The notes beneath the pieces are model-generated. The model did no database searches and was not told the origin of the DNA. It was given only the letters and a program-made list of their open reading frames with translations. A stretch of DNA of 28,896 nucleotides from Davidsoniella eucalypti (lineage: Eukaryota; Ascomycota; Sordariomycetes; Microascales; Ceratocystidaceae): NCBI GenBank assembly GCA_004009845.1, contig RMBW01000205.1:1-28896 (forward strand), written 5' to 3'. This document shows, piece by piece, positions 18,316 to 26,527 of this stretch (the first letter of the stretch is position 1; each line of letters opens with the position of its first letter). Made by a program: the position numbers and the translations under genes.

Positions 18316-21300
18316 TCAGCGACTTCTGGGGCCCGGCTTGTCAGGATACTGGGTCAAAAAATCATCGAAAGCTTTGGTATCCTCGATGGAGTCAAACGGA
18401 GTCCAGGTTGGTGTAGAGTAACCAGTCCATTTAACAAGGTATTCCCATCTGATATTTACCCGGCCTCGGGAACGAACATCGAGAATCTCGTCAATAAAGA
18501 ATTCCTCTTCGCCATCAACAATAACTGGGGGCGGAGCGGGGTTGATCTGGCCAGGATACGGATCGGACGCGGCTGGTTCAAGTAAGGAAACATGGAAAAC
18601 AGGGTGCACCTTCATAGTGTCAGGCAAGTCGAGTTTATATGCATGTGTCGAGACCTTTTGAAGGACCTGGAACGGGCCAAGTTTCTTGAAGTCCAGCTTA
18701 TTCGATGGGCGAGTGGTCGAGATGTTTCTTCGCAAGAGCCATACACGGTCTCCCGACTTCAGGACAGGCGGGGAAATCCGACGGGTATCTGCCTGTTCGC
18801 TCATAATGTCTTGAGCCCAAAGCATCTCTTGCTTCAGGAACTGGCAGAGTCTATCAAGCTGACTGGCTATATCTTGTAGTACAGGGCTGGGTGCAGATTT
18901 TGGGTTTAAACTTATCTGGTATCGAGGGTGATAGCCAAAGTTTGCGAAGAAAGGCGAGGTCCTGGTGGCTGACGAGACAGTGTTGTTGTACGAGAATTCA
19001 GCCAGGGATAACAAGTCGGTCCAGTTATCTTGTTGGTAGTTACAGTATCCGCGGAGGTATTGTTCGAGGATGGCATTGATTCGTTCAGTTTGACCATCTG
19101 TCTGCGGGTGAAATGCCGTGCTCAGGTTCTGCTTGATGTGTAGGACAGTGGCAAGTGAGCGGATAAACTGGGACGTAAACAGGGAGCCTCTGTCCGAGGT
19201 AATGTCACTCGGCAGGCCATGTAAACGGAAAATCGAATCTCGGAATAGGCGGGCAAACCCATGTGCATCAAGTGTTGAATTGCAAGGAACAAAGTGAGCC
19301 ATCTTGGTAAGACGGTCGACAACCACAAAGATGGAATCCCGGCCTTCAGAAAGAGGCAGGCCGGTGATGAAGTCCATAGAGATCGAGTCCCAACGTCGCT
19401 GGGGAACTTTCAAGGGTTTCAGGAATCCGTATGGGGCATGTCGGACAGGTTTGATTCTCTGGCAGGTTTCGCAATTCTTAGTAAACTGGGCAATATCCTT
19501 TCGCATCTTGGGCCACCAGTAGTCACGGGTCAAGAGCTCAAACATTGCTTCCCGACCAGGATGACCGGCAGCAGGATGTTCGTGTGAGGACCTCAGGATA
19601 GCAAGGCGGAGTTTAGACTGGTCGGGGACGTAAATCAAGTTTCGAACAAGTAAAAGTCCTTCTGGAGACTGGGAACAAACAGCAAGATCGATCTCGGGAT
19701 GTCGGGAAGCTTTGGTGTTAAGTGCTTTCAAGATAGACTTGGCAAATCGGTCTTCTTTCAGCGCGTTTCGGATTCGAGTACCAACGGAGACTTCAAGGGA
19801 GTGTATACGTATCTTAGCCGGTTCAATTAATGGAAGTGATTTGTCTAGGTCGCCATCTGGGGTTTCAACATCTTGAGTTCTTCTAGTAAGTGCATCGGCT
19901 CGTGAGTTGGCTGTTCCAGGTCTGTAGGTGATCGTGAAAGGTAACTCTGCTAGTTCTAATGCCCAGCGGGCCTGGCGTCGGTTCATGACAGTTTTTGTAG
20001 TAAAAGCTGTGAGGTTCTTATGGTCCGTCAGGATGGTAACAGGTTTCTCCAGTCCGATAAGCATAGTATAGTACTGGCGAAGACAGTCAATAATGGCTAG
20101 TAGTTCTTTTTCACCCACACTATAGTTGCATTCGGCAGGGGCCATCTTTCGAGAATGATAGGCGATCGGGTGCAGTTTTCGGGAGCCATCAGGAGCTGGG
20201 TGATACTGGGACAAGACACCAGATACGACTCTGTCAGAGGCATCTGTTTCAAGAACAGTTTCCAAGGTAGGGTCAAAGTGTTTCAGAATGGGGGCAGACG
20301 TAAACTGGGCTTTCAAGAACTCAAAGGCTTTCTGGCAGGCAGGCGTCCAGGAGAAGACATGGTCCTTCCGGGTGAGATCAAACAGGGGAGAACAAATGCG
20401 GGAGTAGTCCTTGATGAAGCGTCGATAATAGTTTGCAAATCCAAGAAAGCTCTGCGTAGCTTTAACAGTTGTGGGGGGCTTCCACTCTTCAACTGCCGTA
20501 ATCTTGTCGAGGTCCATGGACAGGGAATCGTGAGATAGAACAAAGCCAACAAATTTTGTCTGAGTGACGTCGAATTCGCACTTCTCACCTTTGACAAAGA
20601 GGTCAGCTTCAGCCAGCTTTGTCAAGACCTTGCGGACATGTTCTGAGTGCTCATCTGGATTCTCAGAGAAAATAAGAATGTCATCAAGGTAGACAACACA
20701 AAACAGGTCCACGTATTCGTGTAGAACTTCGTTAACGAATTGCTGACAGGTTGCCGGAGCATTAGATAATCCAAAAGGCATGACTAGATATTCGAACAGG
20801 CCATAGCGAGTTCGGAATGCGGTTTTCCATTCATCGCCTTTTTTGATTCGGATCAAGTTGTATGCCGCTCGAAGATCTAAACGGGTGAAGATCCTGCCTC
20901 TAGATGCGGAGTGGAGGCTTTCGTTTATTCTGGGCAGTGGGTACCGGTTTTTCTTGGTGATGTCATTAACTTTTCGGTAATCAACACAAAAGCGCAGACT
21001 GCCAGGCTTGCGGACAAACAGGACGGGAGAGGTCATGGAAGAGCTGGATGGGCGAATAAAACCCTTCTGCAGGTTGTCATCGAGGTATTTCTTCAGGGCT
21101 TGGAGTTCCAGGACAGACATATCATAGAGCGGCCCAACTGGGAGTTTGGAATCAGGGATCAACGGAATTTCGTGGTCTATAGGTCGATGAGGCGGGAGCT
21201 GGTTCGCACCGGATCTAGAAAACAGGGGGAGCAAGTCGTGGTATTTCTCAGGGATTGTTTTTCGCAGAGTTTGTTCTTCTTCTTCGGGACTAGGGTCTAT

Positions 21301-22107
21301 CTGGTTCAGGTAATCAAGGACTTGTTGTGGTGTAACAGAAAAGATCTGGAGTTTTTCTCGCTTGGCAAGTCGGCGGAGTTTCTTGGAGGACATAGTTATG
21401 CAGGAAATCTGGGCAGGAACTGGTTTCGTGGCAGGTGCGGGTGTTTGGACTGGTACTGGTTTCTGGGCAGGAGTGATAACAGGTCTGGAGGTGTATTCAG
21501 GTGCGGGTGTCTGGGCAGGAGTGGTAACAGGTCTGGAGGTGTATTCAGGTGCAGGTGTCTGGACAGGTACTGGGTGTGTGGTCTTGACAGGAGTGGAAAC
21601 AGGACTGGTGGGTTCGGGTTTTGCAGGTTTGTTGTTAGGTTTCGAGCAGCAGGTTCGTTCAAAGTTTATGCTTTCAGAGATCCAATCAATGCAAGGATTG
21701 TGCGTATTGAGCCAGGAACGTCCAAGAATGAGGTCATATTCTGCGATCTTGGTTACATTGAAAACAGTGGTTTCGCTCAGGGTTTGAAATTGGAGGTCCA
21801 AGGCTATTTCATGAGTCACATCGCCGGCTTCGGAGTCACGACCATCAACAACTGTAAGTTTAGCTGGATGTGGTTTTTTGGTTGGCTTGAGCAGGTTTTT
21901 TCTCAGGAAATTCGAGTTGACAAAACAGGATGTGGCTCCGGAGTCAATCATAGCATAGGCAAAAATATTTTTATTGACTAGGACTTTAACAAGGAAGAGG
22001 GCATGATGCCCATAGTCTTTGGCACAGGAATAGGAAAACATAAACTCGGAGACAGGAACTTCGCTAGTCTGTTGCTGCCCAGGAGAGGGACAGACTAGCG
22101 AAACTAG
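18316..22107 (-). CDS. pol: Element B pol polyprotein (protease-RT-RNase H-integrase-chromodomain)
   Basis: The frame is open from the frameshift point (codon CTA at 22107) to the TGA at 18318-18316. The first ATG is at 22041, giving 1241 residues, numbered here from that ATG. Protease DSG 33-35; a Pro/Thr-rich linker at about 140-210 with two copies of a 16-residue unit; RT with PFGLSNAP at 421-428 and YLDD at 450-453; RNase H TDAS near 598-601; integrase zinc site H821, H826, C856, C859; catalytic D889, D949, E985 (35 residues between the last two); chromodomain at about 1178-1235 (LVKWTGYSTPTWTPF). All key residues are present and no stop interrupts it. It should act like other chromovirus Pol proteins, made as a Gag-Pol fusion. 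Because C splits gag, this copy cannot make a normal Gag-Pol. Confidence 0.96.
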   Translation of the reverse strand, partial: LVSLVCPSPGQQQTSEVPVSEFMFSYSCAKDYGHHALFLVKVLVNKNIFAYAMIDSGATSCFVNSNFLRKNLLKPTKKPHPAKLTVVDGRDSEAGDVTHEIALDLQFQTLSETTVFNVTKIAEYDLILGRSWLNTHNPCIDWISESINFERTCCSKPNNKPAKPEPTSPVSTPVKTTHPVPVQTPAPEYTSRPVTTPAQTPAPEYTSRPVITPAQKPVPVQTPAPATKPVPAQISCITMSSKKLRRLAKREKLQIFSVTPQQVLDYLNQIDPSPEEEEQTLRKTIPEKYHDLLPLFSRSGANQLPPHRPIDHEIPLIPDSKLPVGPLYDMSVLELQALKKYLDDNLQKGFIRPSSSSMTSPVLFVRKPGSLRFCVDYRKVNDITKKNRYPLPRINESLHSASRGRIFTRLDLRAAYNLIRIKKGDEWKTAFRTRYGLFEYLVMPFGLSNAPATCQQFVNEVLHEYVDLFCVVYLDDILIFSENPDEHSEHVRKVLTKLAEADLFVKGEKCEFDVTQTKFVGFVLSHDSLSMDLDKITAVEEWKPPTTVKATQSFLGFANYYRRFIKDYSRICSPLFDLTRKDHVFSWTPACQKAFEFLKAQFTSAPILKHFDPTLETVLETDASDRVVSGVLSQYHPAPDGSRKLHPIAYHSRKMAPAECNYSVGEKELLAIIDCLRQYYTMLIGLEKPVTILTDHKNLTAFTTKTVMNRRQARWALELAELPFTITYRPGTANSRADALTRRTQDVETPDGDLDKSLPLIEPAKIRIHSLEVSVGTRIRNALKEDRFAKSILKALNTKASRHPEIDLAVCSQSPEGLLLVRNLIYVPDQSKLRLAILRSSHEHPAAGHPGREAMFELLTRDYWWPKMRKDIAQFTKNCETCQRIKPVRHAPYGFLKPLKVPQRRWDSISMDFITGLPLSEGRDSIFVVVDRLTKMAHFVPCNSTLDAHGFARLFRDSIFRLHGLPSDITSDRGSLFTSQFIRSLATVLHIKQNLSTAFHPQTDGQTERINAILEQYLRGYCNYQQDNWTDLLSLAEFSYNNTVSSATRTSPFFANFGYHPRYQISLNPKSAPSPVLQDIASQLDRLCQFLKQEMLWAQDIMSEQADTRRISPPVLKSGDRVWLLRRNISTTRPSNKLDFKKLGPFQVLQKVSTHAYKLDLPDTMKVHPVFHVSLLEPAASDPYPGQINPAPPPVIVDGEEEFFIDEILDVRSRGRVNIRWEYLVKWTGYSTPTWTPFDSIEDTKAFDDFLTQYPDKPGPRSR
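21469..21564 (-). repeat. Two 48-bp in-frame tandem repeats in the B protease-RT linker
   Basis: Units 21469-21516 and 21517-21564 are near identical and encode PAPEYTSRPVTTPAQT-type units of 16 residues. Flanking PVPVQTPAP-type stretches are partial relatives. The repeat keeps the frame and probably forms a flexible spacer between protease and RT. Confidence 0.85.
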
Positions 22108-22113
22108 TTTTTT
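22060..22113 (-). promoter_or_regulatory. -1 ribosomal frameshift signal of element B: A AAA AAC plus hairpin
   Basis: In element sense gag ends GCA AAA AAC TAG. The heptamer AAAAAAC (22113-22107) is in the correct register, with the stop directly after it and the pol frame open one base back. Four bases on, a perfect 13-bp stem can form: TTCGCTAGTCTGT (22102-22090) with ACAGACTAGCGAA (22072-22060), 17-nt loop. Additional A-U and G-U pairs could lengthen it at the base. This is the full textbook arrangement for -1 frameshifting. Confidence 0.9.
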
Positions 22114-22437
22114 GCTTCTGGCCGGTCGGTAGAGGGTTGACCAGAGAGCGTAGCAACAGGATCAAGGGGGTCTGCAGTGGGTTCCCACTGGGCAAGGTTC
22201 GAATTGTTGATTCGTCCCTTAGATTTCTCAGGACAATGGGCAATCCAATGGCCAGAGTTTCCACAGTAGAAGCAGAGGCGGTTGGCGCGGCGATCACCTT
22301 GGTTCCGGGCACGGGTAGCGTCAATTTGCATGGCGTCGGGGTGGTGTCGAGCTGGGGTTGGATAGTTGAACGTAGGCATACTCGGAGGGGGAACAGGAGC
22401 ATAGTTGTTGATTGGGGGAGAAATCTGGGTTTGAGGG
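22104..22437 (-). CDS. gag: Element B gag, 3' part only, truncated by element C
   Basis: The C-terminal ~110 residues of Gag remain, from the junction with the C LTR at 22437 to the TAG at 22106-22104. They include a Pro-rich stretch (APVPPPSMPTFNYP), DAMQIDATR, and one CCHC zinc knuckle, CFYCGNSGHWIAHC, which binds RNA in Gag proteins. The open frame continues a few codons into the LTR of C, but those residues are not native. The N-terminal and capsid parts must lie to the right of the window edge, about 6.5 kb away across element C. The gene is therefore split and cannot work in this copy. Confidence 0.92.
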
Positions 22438-22615
22438 TGACACGAACTAGGTGAGGCAGTGGCAAGCAATCTAGTAGAAAGGACTTCGATTGATACCGAT
22501 GAAGGAGAAAGGCTAATATCTGTTGGAATACGGCGGGAATAGGTCCCTATTTATAGCCGTTTATCTGACTAGGTAAATACCTAGACAAATACCAACTGGG
22601 CCTTAGCCCGTGACA
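22438..22615 (-). repeat. 3' LTR of element C
   Basis: 178 bp, TGACACGAACTAGG ... TTAGCCCGTGACA on the plus strand, identical by eye to 28719-28896 and to the solo copy at 283-460. Its left end is the junction with element B gag. Confidence 0.97.
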
Positions 22616-22633
22616 TTAGCCCCCTCCCCCCTC
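22616..22633 (-). other. Polypurine tract of element C
   Basis: In element sense GAGGGGGGAGGGGGCTAA directly precedes the 3' LTR. Confidence 0.85.
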
Positions 22634-22784
22634 GGCAGACTAACTAATTCTAACTGATAAAATCTATAATACATGCTGACAAATTAAGTTTGTCTTAAAA
22701 ATGGCGCAGGGAGTGCTGCGGAAAAATAAGGAGTATCGTAAATACGGTAAACTCCGAGTGGCGGTAGCGCCGATTGAATGTTAC

Positions 22785-25700
22785 TTAGTGAGTGGTACCG
22801 TGCCAATATGAAAATAATGAGTCTGATGATTCCTCCCCCCCTTGATGTTGCATGTGGGTGGGTGGCTGTGGGGATGTGGCTTGGTCCGATGGGACTGTGC
22901 TAACTTGCTCAATAATGGCTGAGGACGCGGTGACTAGGGAGCGATCCAGGAAGATGCGCCAAGCGAGGGTACTTTCGACGTGTTCTACTGGTTCCCAAGT
23001 GGGGTCCTGGTAACCTGACCACTTAACTAGTGCCTGTTCGTGGCCGCGGTACTTACGCTGGCGGACGATTTCCTCAACTCGGAATTCCCCTTCAGCTAGA
23101 GACTCGTCGCCGTATGCTTCGTCTCTCGTAATGGCTTCGGGTTCATCGTCTTGGAGCACTTGAGAAGGTAGGGGGTTGTTGAAGGCGTGACGGACCTTGT
23201 TCACGTGAAAGACAGGGTGGACCAAGCCGGGGACGTCCAGTCGGACTGCATGGGAACCTACGAGGCCTGTGACCGTGTAGCGGCGTGCCAGCCAATCTAA
23301 TTTCTTAGATGGTCTCAAGGATGAGAGATTTTCCGTTTTCAGGAAGACTTTGTCTCCAATCTTGAATTGCGAGGCTGGCTGGCGACGGCGGTTGGCTGCG
23401 GTTTCCTGGTAGTCCTGTGCGGAGGCTATGGCTACTTGCGCGAATCCCGATGCATTGCTGATTTTGTCTAGGAATGCTTGTGCGTCGTGGACGGGGGATC
23501 GTGTGGAGGCTGGGTCAGTGGATGGTGATGGTTCCACTATGGACATGTTGTAGCCGTGGGTAGCGAAGAAGGGCGCTAGGCCTGTGCTGGAAACCGTGCG
23601 GTTGTTGAGTGCAATTTGGGCTTGGGGTAGTAATTCGGCCCAGTCGTCCTGTGCGAAGGAGCAGAAAATGCGAAGGAAGGTCTCAACTTCTTGGTTACTT
23701 CGTTCTTGGGCGCCATCCGTTTGTGGATGGAAGGCTGTGGAAAGGCGTCGTGTGATGCTGAAGCGCCTGCAGACTTCGCCCCAAAATAATGAAGAGAACT
23801 GTGGTCCACGGTCTGATACAATGGCCGTGGGAAAACCGTGGTGGACGAAGACATGGGTAATGAGGGCTCGGGCCGTCGCTTCGGCCGAGGTGTCTGACAT
23901 GGGGACGAGGATTTGAGACTTGGATAGTCTATCGGTGATCCCGAGAATAAAGAGGTGGCCCTTGGATGGAGGTAGGGGGCCAATAAAGTCCATGGCCAGC
24001 TCGGACCAGTGGCGTGATGGGATTGGAAGGGGCTTGAGGAGACCGCGCTTCTGTTCTCGCCAATACTTGCTCTTTCCGCAAGTGGTGCAATTGGAGACGA
24101 ATTGCCGGACATCGTTGGTGAGTCCTGGCCAAGTATATTCGCGCGCGACTAGGTCCCTGGTAATTTCGCGGCCAGGGTGTCCTGACAAGTGGGAGTCATG
24201 GACAGTCTGGATCAGTTTGGTGCGTAAGGGTTCAAAACGGGGGATCCATAGTCTGTTGCGCCAACGAAGGAGGCCTAAGTCATCCACGGAGCATTCGCTG
24301 ATTTGCCATTGCAGGCCCCATGCTGAGGGAAAAGACCTAGCTGCTTCTTGGACAAGGGAGCGGGCTAGCCACCATCGGTTGTTGGAGGCCAGGGCTTGAG
24401 TCCAGAGGGCTGTGAGGTCGGGGTCTGCAAACGGGGAAGGTAGTGCGACCTGCGTGGCGACCTCGTCTGAGGCTGCGTCCAGGTCTGGAACGTTGGACCA
24501 GACTGCGTTGATTACGACCAGGTTGTCTCCTGAGTCGGCAGGGGCGAGGAGTTGGTGTACTCTACTTAGCAGCCTGTCGTCGTTGGCATCCTTGGGCATG
24601 TCTTGGTCTCGGCGGGAAAGGGCATCGGGCACAACTTGGTCTGTGCCCGGGCGGTGCTTGAGTTCAAAGCTAAAATCCGATAACTCGTAGCCCCAGCGGC
24701 GTTGGCGCTCTGCTAGGGTTCTTTTGGTCCTAAAGAACTCGAGGTTACGGTGGTCCGTGAATACAGTGAAATGGACTCCTAGGAGAAAGTGTCTCCATTG
24801 GCGGATCGCCCAATAAATCGCCAACATTTCCTTGTCGTGGATAGGATAGTTGGACTCAGCAGGGGTGAGTTTCCTAGACAGGAAGGCGATTGGGTGAAGG
24901 AGGCCGTCAGTGCCGCGCTGAGTGAGTTCAGCGCCGAGGGCATAGCCAGAGGAGTCCGCTGAGAGAATAGTTTCTCTATCAGGTTCGAAGGGGACCAAGA
25001 GGGGGGGAGCGACGAAGGCTTCCTTGATCTTGCGGAATGAGTCGTCGCAAGCGTCAGTCCAAATGAAGGGTGTATCCTTTTTGGTTAAGTTGGTTAGGGG
25101 AGCCAGGGTTTCGGAGATGCGAGGGACAAAGTCCCTGTAAAAGTTGACAAAGCCTGTGAAGCGGCGTAACTCTGTCAGAGTGTAGGGACGTTCCCAGTTG
25201 CGAATGGCTTCGGACTTGTCCGGGTCTGCACGGATGCCTAGGCCTGGGCCCACCAGGAATCCGAGGAACTTAATTTCCTTGGCTGCGAATTGGCATTTCC
25301 TGATGTCGAGCTGGAGGTCTGCTTTGTCCAGGGCGGATATAATTTCCAGGACTAGTTTGCGGTGGTCTTCAAGGGACCCGCTGGAATAGATACAGACGTC
25401 GTCGATATAGGCGTCACAGTTGATACCATGCCATTTGTCCAGCACTACGTTGATGCGGCGTTGGAAGGCAGCTGGGGCGTTGGTAAGCCCGAAGGGGACG
25501 ACATTCCACTGGAAGGCACCCAGTGGGGTGCGAAAGGCTGTTAAGTGTTCAGAGCCTGGGGCAATTCGGATGCGGTGGAAGGCCGAGATAACGTCTACCT
25601 TGGAAACCCATTCAGAACCTGTGATGCGACGCAGAGTTTCTCCCATGAGAGGCAGGGGGTACTTGTCCTTGATTGATGCGTTGTTAACTCCACGGTAGTC

Positions 25701-25848
25701 TACGCAGAAGCGTACTCCGCCTCCTGGTTTATTGACGAAGAGGACGGAGGAACCGTGTTCCGAGTCAGAGGGGCTAATGAACTGGGTGCCTTTGAGGCCT
25801 TCCAGGGTCTTTTGGAGGACGAGGAGTTCCGGGCGTGTGAGGGGGTAA
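22785..25848 (-). CDS. pol: Element C pol, main part (RT-RNase H-integrase-chromodomain), separated from protease by a frameshift
   Basis: The frame is open from about 25848, where homology to element A pol switches into it, to the stop at 22787-22785. The first ATG is at 25646 (953 residues), already inside the RT. Upstream of it the same frame still reads recognisable RT sequence (ELLVLQKTLEGL, FVNKPGGGVRFCVDYRG). Counting from that ATG: RT PFGLTNAP at 51-58 and YIDD at 80-83; then RNase H (SADSSGYALGAEL), integrase zinc motif with HPGREITRDL and CTTCGKSK, catalytic motifs AMDFIGPLP, VSDRGPQF and FHPQTDGAQE, and a chromodomain (EQALVKWSGYQDPTWEP). After it comes a tail of about 50 residues, Ser/Thr/Pro/Gln-rich, that element A lacks. 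Catalytic residues are intact. Confidence 0.93.
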
Positions 25849-26521
25849 GCGACTGGGTAGGGATTTTGGCGCCTGGTTTGAGCCTGATTTCCAAGTCTAC
25901 TCCTGGCCTGTGCGGGGGTAGTGTCTCGGCTAGTTTAGGGTCGAAAGCCGAGGCTACTGGCTCTAACCAGTCGGGTAAATGCGGACGTGATTTGTCCTTA
26001 TGGGCGAGAGCGATCTGGATGTTCTCCAGCGAAGCTCTATAAATACTCACGTTGCCCTCCTCGCTGCAGAGTTTATAAAATTCCTCTGCGTTTAGCTCTT
26101 CAGCAGGTGCGATAATCACCTCTTGTTTCCGAGGCCGGAGCCTTACATCGTTGTTTACCAACCATCTCTGGCCTAGGATGATGTCCTCAGTTTGGCCAGG
26201 AACCACGTAGGCCCAAATGGTTTCTTGGTGGCCGTTGATGGTGAGGGAGAAGGCGGCGATGGTGTCGATGTGCGGGGGGTTGTCCTGTGTAGTGACTTGG
26301 ACAATCTCTCGTTCGGAGATGGTGTGGGTGAGGATGGCGTGAGGGAGGAGACGCGGGGGAACGACGGCGACAGTGAGGCAGCCACTATCCACGAGGGCCT
26401 TAGTCGAGTAGTCACCTAAACTTACGTCTAAATAATTACCCGAGGCACTCATTTCTAATCTGACTATTCTATCTCCAATTGATTCCCCCTTGTCGGGGAG
26501 CGGTTTCCCCCGACTATCTAA
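25700..26521 (-). CDS. pol: Element C pol, 5' part (protease), cut short by a frameshift
   Basis: This is the -1 frame that begins at the gag stop (codon TTA at 26521) and stays open to the first ATG at 26452 and on through the protease (VDSGC, D22-S23-G24 from that ATG; GQRWLVNNDV). Homology to element A pol stops near residue 200 (LKPGAKIPTQSL, about 25850). The remaining 45 or so residues, Ser-rich, are out-of-frame read-through ending at 25700. A missing T in the run read as CTTAC explains the switch. Either the copy is inactivated by a 1-bp deletion or there is an assembly error. Confidence 0.85.
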   Translation of the reverse strand, partial: LDSRGKPLPDKGESIGDRIVRLEMSASGNYLDVSLGDYSTKALVDSGCLTVAVVPPRLLPHAILTHTISEREIVQVTTQDNPPHIDTIAAFSLTINGHQETIWAYVVPGQTEDIILGQRWLVNNDVRLRPRKQEVIIAPAEELNAEEFYKLCSEEGNVSIYRASLENIQIALAHKDKSRPHLPDWLEPVASAFDPKLAETLPPHRPGVDLEIRLKPGAKIPTQSLTPSHARNSSSSKRPWKASKAPSSLAPLTRNTVPPSSSSINQEAEYASA

Positions 26522-26527
26522 AAATCC
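26492..26527 (-). promoter_or_regulatory. Putative -1 ribosomal frameshift signal, element C
   Basis: In element sense gag ends G GAT TTT TAG: heptamer GGATTTT at 26527-26521, stop at 26520-26518. Six bases after the heptamer a perfect 7-bp stem can form, GTCGGGG (26514-26508) with CCCCGAC (26498-26492), 9-nt loop. The -1 frame is open from the heptamer into protease. It occupies the same place as the signal of element A, with a different stop codon and different stem bases. Confidence 0.75.

Noticed and set aside
20911..21981. Long plus-strand ORF (356 codons) rich in Gly, Trp and Arg
   Set aside because: It is antisense to element B pol. Its repeats are the complement of the Pro/Thr-rich linker, and it has no recognisable domain.
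22064..22465. Minus-strand ORF overlapping the element B gag end in another frame
   Set aside because: The zinc knuckle and composition belong to the gag frame. This one starts in the LTR of C and has no features.
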